Source of the DNA: Anthoceros angustus | Lineage: Eukaryota > Streptophyta > Anthocerotopsida > Anthocerotales > Anthocerotaceae | DNA length: 64,000 nt | Direction of reading: 5' to 3' | Assembly (NCBI GenBank): GCA_010909165.1 | Contig: MU008162.1 | Span: 1,860,001 to 1,924,000 of the forward strand | Part shown: in pieces, positions 31,617 through 43,506 of the stretch | Layout: every line of letters begins with the position of its first letter | Numbering within the stretch: position 1 is the first letter of the stretch | Made by a program: the position numbers and the translations under genes | Notes under the pieces: generated by a model | What the model was told of the DNA's origin: nothing | Databases searched by the model: none | The model's input: the letters and a program-made list of their open reading frames with translations, nothing else

Positions 31617-32269
31617 GTATGGCAAGCGAGTTCTTTTATTTTAAGCTTACCGTCTTGTTTGCGGTTTGATCTTGCTATTCTAGCGGCCGGTGCAAAAGGT
31701 TGGTGATTGAGTATTGACCAGATTGCGCTACAAAAGAAGCGATGATCTAATAAGAATTGGGGATATCGAAACTGGACAAACGAAGCCATAATGTAATCAG
31801 AACTGGGGATGTCGAAACTGGATAGATGCTGGGCTGTCGGAATGCCGAGAACGTGCCTCTCCGGTGGCCACTCGGTGGATCATCCTCTTCCAGTTGCTGC
31901 AGGCCAATCCAAATCCATTGTAGAGACGCTCGGACGAGACTGTGGAGCTGCTGCTGCTCAATAGTTGAACCCACGTGCACCTCATCATCGATGTCGGCAG
32001 ATGCTACCAGAATCTGCCTCATTCTATTGGTCAGACTGCGGCTTGCGTCCCCGGACAGCGGCTTGCATCCCCTGGCCTGCCTGGACTGCGCTGATTGCCG
32101 GCATTCTCCTGACATTCCCTATATCAATTCGATACACGTGTTTTGGCAAAATTTTACAGGCTGTGCCCGGGCAAGCTGGAGGCTGATGTGGCGGATGCCC
32201 TCAATAATGGAGTCTGTAACACAAGTCTGTCTATATGGGAGCGGAAATCCACATCCTGGAGAGGCGTGA

Positions 32270-33034
32270 ATGACACAGGTCTTGGACGATGGGAAGTTAC
32301 TCGCCCTCGCCCAGGTTGCGGCTCTCACAATCCTCTTGGCTGCCATCGCTCGTAAGCAGGAGATGGAGAAGCTGAAACTCCTACGAATTTCAAACGCTCT
32401 TCACGTTGCTGCTGCTCAGTGCAGCAATGCAGAATTGGGAATGATGGGTTGCGGCTCCTGCAGGTGCAGACGCCGTAAGGCCCGCCATCTTCGTCTTCGG
32501 CGACTCGTACGGGGACACTGGGAATCGCAACCGGACGGACCCTCTGTTTAATCAGCCATGGCAGCAGCCGTACGGCATCGGCTGGCCTGGGCGCCCTGCC
32601 GGCCGCGCCTCCGACGGCAGGGTGTCCACGGATTTCTAGGTACGTCCTTCGCAGCTGCTTTCAATCAGGCAATGCAGTCACCGAGAATTCGATAGACCTC
32701 TTCATGAGTTTCATACCAATGTGCGTTAATATGTCCCAGCTCCTCTCATAACATCCGCCAAGATCAAGGCTTACCAGTCAATCGCCAGCAGCACTCCGGC
32801 CAGGAGCATCAAGCACGGCGTCAATTTCGCTGTGGGCGGCTCGGGAACGTTCCCCTTCCTCTCGCTCACCTCGCTGTCCGGGCAGGTGGAGCAGCTGGAA
32901 GGCGTCCTCACCAAGTACCAAGGCCTGTATTCCCCGCCCGAGTCTGTGGTGATCTGGATGAGTGGAAACGACTACGGCTTCCTGCGATTAACAAACCCTA
33001 ATGCCACTCGAGCAGTGAGGCCTTCACACATCCT
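32270..33034 (+). pseudogene. Partial GDSL esterase gene, copy 1
   Basis: Contains the signal-peptide exon (frame 'LLALAQVAALTILLAAIAR'), the GDSL block I exon ('AIFVFGDSYGDTGN') and exon 3 ('SLSGQVEQLEGVL', 'WMSGNDYG'), with the same splice sites as the complete gene at 36637. It is cut at 33024-33033 by a join to a PPR-gene scrap, so the remaining catalytic block and the fasciclin domain are missing. Confidence 0.75.
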
Positions 33035-33080
33035 TTCAGCACAGTATACAAGAGGGATTGAGAAACATGATAGTCTGTCT
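33024..33080 (+). repeat. 57-bp scrap of the PPR gene
   Basis: Identical in order to 30043-30099 of the PPR gene. It is bounded by 10-bp ('tcacacatcc') and 9-bp ('agtctgtct') microhomologies with the flanking GDSL-unit sequence. Confidence 0.9.
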
Positions 33081-34167
33081 ATGTATATGGGAGCGGAAAT
33101 CCACATCCTGGAGAGGCGTGAATGACACAGGTCTTGGACGATGGGAAGTTACTCGCCCTCGCCCAGGTTGCGGCTCTCACAATCCTCTTGGCTGCCATCG
33201 CTCGTAAGCAGGAGATGGAGAAGCTGAAACTCCTACGAATTTCAAACGCTCTTCACGTTGCTGCTGCTCAGTGCAGCAATGCAGAATTGGGAATGGGTTG
33301 CGGCTCCTGCAGGCCAATCCAAATCCATTGTAGAGACGCTCGGACGAGACTGTGGAGCTGCTGCTGCTCAATAGTTGAACCCACGTGCACCTCATCATCG
33401 ATGTCGGCAGATGCTACCAGAATCTGCCTCATTCTATTGGTCAGACTGCGGCTTGCGTCCCCGGACAGCGGCTTGCATCCCCTGGCCTGCCTGGACTGCG
33501 CTGATTGCCGGCATTCTCCTGACATTCCCTATATCAATTCGATACACGTGTTTTGGCAAAATTTTACAGGCTGTGCCCGGGCAAGCTGGAGGCTGATGTG
33601 GCGGATGCCCTCAATAATGGAGTCTGTAACACAAGTCTGTCTATATGGGAGCGGAAATCCACATCCTGGAGAGGCGTGAATGACACAGGTCTTGGACGAT
33701 GGGAAGTTACTCGCCCTCGCCCAGGTTGCGGCTCTCACAATCCTCTTGGCTGCCATCGCTCGTAAGCAGGAGATGGAGAAGCTGAAACTCCTACGAATTT
33801 CAAACGCTCTTCACGTTGCTGCTGCTCAGTGCAGCAATGCAGAATTGGGAATGATGGGTTGCGGCTCCTGCAGGTGCAGACGCCGTAAGGCCCGCCATCT
33901 TCGTCTTCGGCGACTCGTACGGGGACACTGGGAATCGCAACCGGACGGACCCTCTGTTTAATCAGCCATGGCAGCAGCCGTACGGCATCGGCTGGCCTGG
34001 GCGCCCTGCCGGCCGCGCCTCCGACGGCAGGGTGTCCACGGATTTCTAGGTACGTCCTTCGCAGCTGCTTTCAATCAGGCAATGCAGTCACCGAGAATTC
34101 GATAGACCTCTTCATGAGTTTCATACCAATGTGCGTTAATATGTCCCAGCTCCTCTCATAACATCCG
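33081..34167 (+). repeat. Mosaic copies 2 and 3 of the GDSL upstream unit
   Basis: 33081-33306 corresponds to 32233-32457 of copy 1. At 33307-33313 ('ctgcagg') it jumps back to the sequence at 31904 and runs again to the position equivalent to 32766. It contains two more broken GDSL 5' ends. Confidence 0.85.
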
Positions 34168-34194
34168 CCAAGATCATTCCGCATGTTCCAGTTG
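34168..34194 (+). repeat. 27-bp scrap of the PPR gene
   Basis: Matches 30210-30236 of the PPR gene and is bounded by 'ccaagatca' and 'ttccagttg' microhomologies (9 bp each). Confidence 0.85.
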
Positions 34195-34996
34195 CTGCAG
34201 GCCAATCCAAATCCATTGTAGAGACGCTCGGACGAGACTGTGGAGCTGCTGCTGCTCCAATAGTTGAACCCACGTGCACCTCATCATCGATGTCGGCAGA
34301 TGCTACCAGAATCTGCCTCATTCTATTGGTCAGACTGCGGCTTGCGTCCCCCGGACAGCGGCTTGCATCCCCTGGCCTGCCTGGACTGCGCTGATTGCCG
34401 GCATTCTCCTGACATTCCCTATATCAATTCGATACGTGTTTTGGCAAAATTTTACAGGCTGTGCCGGGCAAGCTGGAGGCTGATGTGGCGGATGCCCTCA
34501 ATAATGGAGTCTGTAACACAAGTCTGTCTATGTATATGGGAGCGGAAATCCACATCCTGGAGAGGCGTGAATGACACAGGTCTTGGACGATGGGAAGTTA
34601 CTCGCCCTCGCCCAGGTTGCGGCTCTCACAATCCTCTTGGCTGCCATCGCTCGTAAGCAGGAGATGGAGAAGCTGAAACTCCTACGAATTTCAAACGCTC
34701 TTCACGTTGCTGCTGCTCAGTGCAGCAATGCAGAATTGGGAATGGGTTGCGGCTCCTGCAGGTGCAGACGCCGTAAGGCCCGCCATCTTCGTCTTCGGCG
34801 ACTCGTACGGGGACACTGGGAATCGCAACCGGACGGACCCTCTGTTTAATCAGCCATGGCAGCAGCCGTACGGCATCGGCTGGCCTGGGCGCCCTGCCGG
34901 CCGCGCCTCCGACGGCAGGGTGTCCACGGATTTCTAGGTACGTCCTTCGCAGCTGCTTTCAATCAGGCAATGCAGTCACCGAGAATTCGATAGACC
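34195..34996 (+). repeat. Mosaic copy 4 of the GDSL upstream unit
   Basis: Runs from the position equivalent to 31897 through GDSL exon 2 and is cut inside intron 2. It then jumps at 34997-35005 ('tcttcatga') to the start of the whole unit. Confidence 0.85.
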
Positions 34997-35005
34997 TCTT
35001 CATGA

Positions 35006-36636
35006 ACTGCACATGGTGCACACCTAGCTGCACAGCAGTGCGCAGGATACAGTCTGTTGGCTATCTCCTTCACTTGCGTTGATATAACCTCCTGGTTGAG
35101 ATCCTATGTCAATTTGTTGCTCTGCATGGAAGTTGGATAAATGTGCAACATTCTGCTCGTTGAGGTTGGACAACACATGCAGGCAATCTAGGATCTCAAT
35201 CTTGCTCTTTGGCAGCCAGAGATGCAGATGTTCAGTGTGGAATGGAGGGCCCCTTCATAATCGGAGCTATGATGCATCCAGTGATCTAACTTCTGGCCCT
35301 GAGCACCTAGATCAAATTGAAAGATTACTCCACCTCCAGACGAGCGAGGTTATGCCCCAAATCATACGAGGGCAACCTCAAGTGTGCGGTCCTTCTTCGA
35401 TCTTAAAGCGATGCTATGTTATGGACTCTCGGATAACCAATAAGTAGGAGCCTTTCGGTTGATAACCCTCAATCCCAAATTCTCAAGGCAAATCTCAGAT
35501 TGAGCCGATTGAACTTGTTCGTGACATCTGAGTCATGTCGGAAGCCATGTGGCTTAGGCCAAAACGGACACACATTTATAAGAACGCCGTGATTAAGCAT
35601 CCTGAGCTTAGATCGGTACTTAGATGGGGTGCCTAAAGGAGTGGATGCCCTTGGTGCAAGTAGCTTAGGCACACCTTGGTACAAGTTGTTAGTACCAAGT
35701 CCCATGACGGAAATCCGTCTTAGTGGACTAAAATAAAATTCTTCTTCATCTTCTTCATGTGTCAGTTGAGGGACTTCAAAAATTCATCATCTTCATGTGT
35801 CAGTTGAGGCAGTGGAAGATGATGGCGAAATTCACCGTGTACATGTGACAAAAATACAACTTTTTGTCCTCTTTTATGGACATCTCGTCTGGGTGGTGTA
35901 GTTGGTCATCACGCTAGTCTCACACACTAGAGGTCCCCAGTTCGAACCCAGGCTCAGACAGTATGGCAAGCGAGTTCTTTTATTTTAAGCTTACCGTCTT
36001 GTTTGCGGTTTGATCTTGCTATTCTAGCGGCCGGTGCAAAGGTTGGTGATTGAGTATTGACCAGATTGCGCTACAAAGAAGCGATGATCTAATAAGAATT
36101 GGGGATATCGAAACTGGACAAACGAAGCCATAATGTAATCAGAACTGGGGATGTCGAAACTGGATAGATGCTGGGCTGTCGGAATGCCGAGAACGTGCCT
36201 CTCCGGTGGCCACTCGGTGGATCATCCTCTTCCAGTTGCTGCAGGCCAATCCAAATCCATTGTAGAGACGCTCGGACGAGACTGTGGAGCTGCTGCTGCT
36301 CCAATAGTTGAACCCACGTGCACCTCATCATCGATGTCGGCAGATGCTACCAGAATCTGCCTCATTCTATTGGTCAGACTGCGGCTTGCGTCCCCCGGAC
36401 AGCGGCTTGCATCCCCTGGCCTGCCTGGACTGCGCTGATTGCCGGCATTCTCCTGACATTCCCTATATCAATTCGATACACGTGTTTTGGCAAAATTTTA
36501 CAGGCTGTGCCCGGGCAAGCTGGAGGCTGATGTGGCGGATGCCCTCAATAATGGAGTCTGTAACACAAGTCTGTCTATGTATATGGGAGCGGAAATCCAC
36601 ATCCTGGAGAGGCGTGAATGACACAGGTCTTGGACG
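35006..36636 (+). repeat. Mosaic copy 5, the unit that leads into the complete GDSL gene
   Basis: Repeats 30645 onward, including the LINE-like tail (35697-35756) and a tRNA-Val copy, then continues into the complete gene. It differs from copy 1 by many single-base losses in homopolymers. Confidence 0.85.
35887..35960 (+). pseudogene. tRNA-Val copy with damaged T-arm
   Basis: Same 74-nt sequence as the tRNA at 31543 except for two G-to-A changes, both at CpG sites, one in each strand of the T-stem. They create two adjacent mismatches in the 5-bp stem, so the molecule is probably not functional. Base-calling error at methylated CpG is an alternative. Confidence 0.7.
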
Positions 36637-38698
36637 ATGGGGAAGTTACTCGCCCTCGCCCAGGTTGCGGCTCTCACAATCCTCTTGGCTGCCATCGCTC
36701 GTAAGCAGGAGATGGAGAAGCTGAAACTCCTACGAATTTCAAACGCTCTTCACGTTGCTGCTGCTCAGTGCAGCAATGCAGAATTGGGAATGATGGGTTG
36801 CGGCTCCTGCAGGTGCAGACGCCGTAAGGCCCGCCATCTTCGTCTTCGGCGACTCGTACGGGGACACTGGGAATCGCAACCGGACGGACCCTCTGTTTAA
36901 TCAGCCATGGCAGCAGCCGTACGGCATCGGCTGGCCTGGGCGCCCTGCCGGCCGCGCCTCCGACGGCAGGGTGTCCACGGATTTCTAGGTACGTCCTTCG
37001 CAGCTGCTTTCAATCAGGCAATGCAGTCACCGAGAATTCGATAGACCTCTTCATGAGTTTCATACCAATGTGCGTTAATATGTCCCAGCTCCTCTCATAA
37101 CATCCGCCAAGATCAAGGCTTACCAGTCAATCGCCAGCAGCACTCCGGCCAGGAGCATCAAGCACGGCGTCAATTTCGCTGTGGGCGGCTCGGGAACGTT
37201 CCCCTTCCTCTCGCTCACCTCGCTGTCCGGGCAGGTGGAGCAGCTGGAAGGCGTCCTCACCAAGTACCAAGGCCTGTATTCCCCGCCCGAGTCTGTGGTG
37301 GTGATCTGGATGAGTGGAAACGACTACGGCTTCCTGCGATTAACAAACCCTAATGCCACTCGAGCAGTGAGGCCTTCACACATCCCTTGCGAAGCCTGAT
37401 CAATCAGATTTGTGTGCAGAATCCATTCGTATTCCATTCACCCGCTGCTCCTGGCCATGGGTGCAGGACTTTCTAGCCCGAGCAGACGAGATCGTTTCAC
37501 GGATCGGACAAAGCGTGCGGAAGCTGTACACTCTCGGATTCCGCAACGTCGCTCTGGCCAACCTAGAACCTTTCGGATGCCTACCGATGATCACCAACCG
37601 GAACAATGACACGGATTGCGATACCAGACAGGGGTTCCTCGTGGATTACCATAACGACAAGCTGGCTCTTGAGATTGCGGATTTGCAGGCGTCCCTGCCT
37701 GGCCTGCGCTGGTTAGAGCTCAACCTCAACAAGGCCTTCTACGTCGTTATCCGTAACCCATCTCTGTTCGGTAAGCTCCGTTCTCGGTTCCACCACATTT
37801 ACAGTGAGTGAAAATGGTTTGACGGTCGCGGCCCTGCCGTGGGGACGGGAGGACTCAGTCTCGAATCCCGCATCTGATGCCCGTTCTCGGACTTACATAT
37901 AGAAACGCTCCTGCTGCAGGTTTCAAGCACGGCGTGGGAAGCTGCTGCAGAGGCCTTCCCCCGGGCGTGTTCTGCGGGGACGTGGACGAGCAGGGCAACC
38001 CGCTCTACACCGTCTGCCCTAACCGCCATGAGTATTTCTTCTGGGACAGCTACCACCCGTCCAACGACGGCTGGGCTGCGTTGAGCAGTCTCTTTTACTA
38101 CGGCTTCAACTTCACCATCGGCGCTCCGAACCTGCTCTTCTGGCTCAATTCCGCCAACTTGGGCAAGCACAGCCACAGCCACGGCCACAGCCACGGGCTC
38201 GGGCGTAGCGGCAGTCTCTCCACTGCAGCAGCGTCCGCCCTTGCGATCGAAGCCCTAAGCAAGTCCGGGTACCTCAGTCCCAGCGAGCTGGCCGCGATCA
38301 ACAGCACGCTGGCCAGGGTCCCCTCCACCATCTTTGCCGATTTGGGGCCGGTGACGGTTTTCCTCCCGGCGCTGGATGGAGCGGCAGTGCAGCAGCTGAA
38401 ATCGGTGGTGTCGCGGGCTCCGGAGCTGGCATCGGAGGTGGCCCTGCAGCAGGTTGTGAATGGAGTGTGGCCGGCGCCGAGGCTGCTGGAGCTGGCTGTC
38501 GGGGGCGGGCATCACTTGACCACTCTGGCGGGGGGCTCGGTTACCGTGACTGTGCGGAGTGGAACCCTTTTTCTGAGACCGGGAGGGGAGGATGCGGAGG
38601 TGTCGGTGGTCAGGCCCTCACTGGTTTCCACCGAGAATGTGGTGGTGCACGGAACTAGCGCCTTGCTTCTTCACCATGACTTCGATCCTCATGTTTGA
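36637..38698 (+). CDS. GDSL esterase/lipase fused to a fasciclin (FAS1) domain
   Basis: Exons 36637-36700, 36813-36988, 37089-37366, 37467-37770 and 37920-38698 have good GT-AG borders and matching phases (about 533 residues). Order: signal peptide 'MGKLLALAQVAALTILLAA'; GDSL block I 'FVFGDSYGDTGN' with the Ser; block II 'FAVGGSGT'; block III 'GND'; 'NLEPFGCLP'; a Cys-rich block 'GSCCRGLPPGVFCG'; block V 'WDSYHPS' with the Asp and His. After a His-rich linker ('HSHSHGHSHG') about 160 residues resemble a FAS1 domain ('PVTVFLPALDGAAV', 'LTTLAGGSVTVTV', 'VVVHGTSALLL'). A secreted cell-wall ester hydrolase with an adhesion-type tail is inferred. Oddity: exon 2 ends 'ttctag|gtacgt', which puts a TAG in frame. 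One base seems to be missing there in every copy, so the gene may be disabled or the sequence wrong. Confidence 0.75.
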
Positions 38699-40481
38699 TC
38701 AGGCTCTTTCTCCTCAACTGGCTCGGGCCGTGGCCAGGGCACGTCGAACAGGCGGCATGCCATTCACATGACAGCAGACCCTCCAAATTCTGCGAAGGCA
38801 GCCTAGAGGCTATTGGAGCTTACAAAACACAATGCGGACGCCCCCAGTAAGCAGTGGGGCCCACCATTCGCCCAAAGAGGGGCGCAATGGGCTCGTTAAC
38901 AAACCCGTTCCCTGGCTTCTTTCGGATTTGTTTTTAATTTTATATTTTGAAAATAAATCAAAACGAACCCGGGGGAGAAATTTTCAGCAAGAGTTCTGGT
39001 TCATGTGTTACACATCGCATTATCTATAGCATCAGAAAAAGACAATGCTCTTTCCAAGGTCATATAAATACATTTCACACGATAGGACTTCTTTCCGATG
39101 CCCAGGTCGGCATGATTCTGAGCGCCATGCCCCATTCCCTGTAGACTATGCCCTAAATCGACACGATGTCCTCATGGCTCCCGGATCATGATCTTCAATG
39201 GTGGTATTAAAAAAGGAGAAGATGCCTTCATTCATGTAGCGGGAAGATAAGTTGCTCATCTTTAATCTTCGTCTTTGCGATATTTTAGATGCAGTTGATT
39301 GTAGTTTTGCAATGGTTTTTTAGTCTCTAGTTCAATAAGCTTACTCTTTCTTCCCCCTCCTTATGCTGCACCATTTTTGTCCCATTGTGCTCTTTTTACT
39401 CTTAGTGGACATAAATGAAGTTGTTGTTGTTGTTGTTGTTGTTGTTGAATAGTTTTGACCACTACTCGACATACGCGAGTTTGATTCTTGACATCCTCAT
39501 TTCAGAAAAATATAATATGGCTCCTATCGATCACGATATTGCTTAGCAGTTTTGTACACCTTGTGAGCACAAGCATCTGAAATTGCAGTCCACCTTTGGT
39601 TGGCTAGTGTCATTTCTGATTGAGACCACCATCCGTTTGTTTCACAACATCCTCCTTTCGCATAGAAACGAAGATCAACTACACAGATTCCTCCCATCTT
39701 TTGCCTGAGTAACTTATTTTCATCAATATGTGGCAAACTATACTAGTTGGGAGCAGGACCCTTGGGTTTTTGTCCACCTTGTGCACGTTTTGGTTTTGTC
39801 GCATAATGCTGAGTACACTAGGCTTCCAGTTCATTATGAAATTGCCTCTTCTACGCTGCAAAGTAGCTACTCTATAATGGTGTTGCCACACTCTCAACTG
39901 TGTAGATACGAGGGAGCAGCGAGCCTATTATCTTTGGAAGGTTGGACTCTAGAGTGTGGTTTGAAGTCAAATCTGCAACATTATAAAAATTCTTGCAGTT
40001 AATCTTCGAGCAACATGAGTGACTAAAAATGTAAATTGGACTCAAAGCTGATGCCATATGGTGCATCTTGTCGTGTAAAAGTAGCAAGTCTTCTTAGGGT
40101 TGAAGGCACCATAAACGAGTACATTTTGGACTGTTGCAATGTCTTGCAATGCGAACGCATGGGCTACATTGAAGCTCAACTTTGCCGCAGCACGGGAATG
40201 CTTCAATCTGAAGCGGCAAGATGAGGACAAATGATCAATTAGCAAGTTATGCTTGTTTCCATATGAAGCTTGAGCCACCTTTTATATAATATTGTTTGTA
40301 GAGAGAAACAGGCTTTACAAGTCATCCTTTGGGTCGGAAGAATCGACGTGTGCCTCAAAAGAAACCCCCCAAAACTCTCTGATTCATAGGGCTTGACCTG
40401 GTCAAAGCCTTAAATGTGTGTAGTCTTTTATGTAAAGTGGTAAGGTAATTTTTGCAACATTCGAGCTCCATGGAAACCCAA
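38699..40481. other. Intergenic DNA with a LINE-like tail
   Basis: No supported gene. Minus-strand frames near 39524-40278 have no motif I recognise. The LINE-like tail at 39395 is listed separately. Confidence 0.5.
39395..39448 (+). repeat. LINE-like 3' tail with (GTT)n
   Basis: 'ctcttagtggacataaatga' followed by a perfect GTT array. Body words differ from the TTC-tailed members, but the terminal words agree. Confidence 0.5.
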
Positions 40482-41603
40482 CATGATTGTTCAAATATTT
40501 CTTCTAAGACAATGATTATCAACTCCATTCGAACTGCGCCCACTGGGCTGCACTCACCAATGCTCCCAACCTGCACTCTTGGCTCTCAAGCAAAAAAAAA
40601 TACGGACTAACATATGGCTACCTAATATCACGTTTATGATCATGTACTAAAAAATGTATTATATGGAGATCAATATTTCATGTTACATACCGATTTTCTC
40701 CTGAGTGACAATGTTGGGCAAGGGCTACAAGTTCACTGAGTCCACCTACGCACAAGCTACTCCTGTAGGCAACGTCAAACCCGCGCATGGTATAGCTATG
40801 ACAGTTGTTGTGCATACTAGATTAAGCGGGAACTGGGGCATACACAAAGCAAAAATACATTCATACCACAATCATTAGTTGTTTAACCTCCAACTCAAGT
40901 CACACGGCTAGAAAGCATACATAGAACGATGAACCAATGTTAGGTAGAGTCAGGCTGTGAATGTAAACAAAGCACTTCAAGCATAGCCAGCTTCAAGCTA
41001 CGGCATAGATAGCTTTGCTGGGCCTGTCTCTTCTGTAGGTAGAAATGCTTTTCTGCTTCGTTTGCGATCAAAAGCGGGAAGTGAAGAGTGCCCGAGAGAG
41101 CCGAGTCCCACTCGCATCATGGCACGACAAGACATACACACAATTGGAGCTGTCATGCCGTGTGATACTAATCTGGATTTAGTGTTTGATTAGCATTAAT
41201 TAATCTAATTACTTATCTTTAAGTAAGTAATTAATGTTAATTAATCTAAAGTGCTTATGTTAATTAAGCGTTGATTAGTGTTAATTAAACATGGTTAGCA
41301 ATAGCTAAGTGGATAAGCTATTCCTTGCATATTATAGTGTATTCTTAGGATATTTAGGCGCCACGCCACAGGTGATCTTAGGAATACCGACGCCAAGGCT
41401 AGTATAGACCCTTCCATTGAGGACAGCTCAGTCATAGCTTATCCTCTAGATATGCAATGCAAGGCGTTGTGAGGAGGCCAAAGCTATGACTCAGAGCGAT
41501 GTGAGGAATTTGCGTGTTGTTCTGGTGGGAGAGTGTGTTTGTGCCACGATTCGCGAGCTACTCCCTCCTATTGTTACAAGCTATGATCTCGTGTGTGTAC
41601 GCT

Positions 41604-42629
41604 AAATAGGCGTGCTAGGATTGATAGGCCGTGTTAGGCTTAGTGTGCTACGCGATGCTAGGCGATGCTGGGCCGTGCTGGGCAATGTGGGCGTGCTGGG
41701 TGATGCTGGGCTTGGTGTGCTGGGCGTGCTGGGCGTGCTAATGCGCTAGGCAATGCTAGGTGATGCTGGGCAGGTGTGCTGGGCGTGCTGGGCTATGGGC
41801 CATCGCTGGCGTTGCTAGGTGATGCTAGGCTTAGTGTGCTGGGCGTGCTGGGCGTGCTGAGGCTTAATCGCTAGGCAAGTGGGTGATGCTGGGCTTAGTG
41901 TGCTGGCGGCGCCAGGGCCGTGCTAGGCTTAACGCTGGGCAATGCTAGTGATGCCAGGCTTAGTGTGCTAGGCGTGCTAGCCGCGCTGGGCTTAATGCGC
42001 TGAGCGATGCTAGGTGATGCTAGGCTTAGTGTGCGGCTACGCCAGTGCCAGCTTAATGCACCAGGCGATGCCAGGTGATGCTAGGCTTAGTGTGGGTATG
42101 CTGGGCGTTTAACGCGCTGGCGATGCTAGGTGATGGGCGATGCCAGGCGACAGTAATGCTTGCACGCCAGTGCGCCAGGTGAGTGCCAGGCTTTTGGCGC
42201 ACAGGGCGTGCTAGGCTTAGCTTGTGCTGGTTGCCAGTGTGCGAGCTGCGCACAGGCTTAATGCAGGGCTGCCAGGTGATGCCAGGCAGTGTGCCAGCGC
42301 GCTAAATGCGTGCCAGGCCAGCGCCAGCCTAGGTGACGCCAGGCGTGCCAGGCGAAATGCGCCAGGGCCTAACGCGCCAGGCTGCCAGGTGATGCCAGGC
42401 TGGTGTGCCAGGCTGCTAGGCGTGCTGGGCTTAGCGATGCCAGGGTGATGCCAGGCTTAGTGTGCTGGGCGATGCCAGGCGGCTGGCTTAACGCGCCAGC
42501 GTGCCAGGTGATGCTAGGCTTAGTGTGCAGTGCTGTGCTAGGCTTAATGCGCGCCAGGCAGGTGATGCGCTTGGTGCCAGGCTGCGTGCTAGGCAATGCT
42601 GGCCGCCAGGGTGACGCTAGGCTAGTGCG
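41604..42629. repeat. Satellite array, first block (~68-bp monomer)
   Basis: The monomer is about 68 bp and is built from hexamer-like words 'gctagg', 'gctggg' or 'gccagg' separated by 'cgat', 'cgtg', 'cttaatgcg', 'tgat' and 'cttagtgtg'. It is GC-rich, with no coding meaning in any frame. Confidence 0.85.
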
Positions 42630-43498
42630 CATGATTGTTCAAATATTTCTTCTAAGACAATGATTATCAACTCCATTCGATAGCCTTTGAGCACTCACTA
42701 ATGCTCCCAACTGCACTCTTGGCTCTCAAGCAAAAAAATACGGACTAACATATGGCTACCTAATATCACGTTTATGATCATGTACTAAAAATGTATTATA
42801 TGGAGATCAATATTTTCATGTTACATACCGATTTTCTCCCTGAGTGACAATGTTGGGCAGGCTACAAGTTCAAGTCCACCTACGCACAAGCTACTCCACA
42901 TGAGCAGCTAAACCCAGCATGGTATAGCTATAGCGGTTGTTGTGCATACTAGATTAAAGGCGGGGCATACACAAAGCAAAATACATTCATACCACAATCA
43001 TTAGTTGTTTAACCTCCAACTCAAGTCACACATTAGAAAGCATACATAGAACGATGAACAATGTCAATGTTAGAGTGAATGTAAACAAAGCACTTCAAGC
43101 ATAGCGACAGCACGACAGATAGCTTTCTGGGCCTGTCTTCTGTAGGTAGAAATGCTGCTCGCTTTGCGATCAAAAGCGGGAAGTGAAGAGTGCCCGAGAG
43201 CCGAGTCCCTCGCGTCACGGCACGACAAGACATACACACAATTGAGTCATGCCGTGTGATACTAATCTGGATTTAGTGTTTGATTAGCATTAATTAATCT
43301 AATTACTTATCTTTAAGTAAGTAATTAATGTTAATTAATCTAAAGTGCTATATTAATTAAGCGTTGATTAGTGTTAATTAAACATGGTTAGCAATAGCTA
43401 AGTGGATAAGCTCTATTGCATATTATAGTGTATTCTTAGGGATATTTCCCAGATATCACGCCAATAGGTGATCTTAGGAATATCTTGCGAGGCGCTAG

Positions 43499-43506
43499 TA
43501 TATATA
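43499..43506 (+). promoter_or_regulatory. TATA motif in the LTR-like segment
   Basis: 'tatatata' within 'gctagtatatatagacc'. The first copy of the segment has lost part of it ('gctagtatagacc', near 41399). A promoter role is inferred from its position inside a LTR-like direct repeat. Confidence 0.3.

Larger units (their letters stand above)
30645..33023 (+). repeat. Mosaic copy 1 of the GDSL upstream unit
   Basis: Full-length upstream unit: leader, dispersed LINE-like tail, tRNA-Val, and GDSL exons 1-3 in broken form. It runs into the PPR-derived scrap at 33024. Relative to copy 5 it has longer homopolymers in many places but reads 'gatgggaag' at the GDSL start where copy 5 reads 'gatggggaag'. 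Confidence 0.85.

Noticed and set aside
31747-36900. Repeated frames reading 'MNPRAPHHRCRQMLPESAS' and similar
   Set aside because: They recur only because the GDSL upstream unit is duplicated; they overlap each other on both strands and have no domain.
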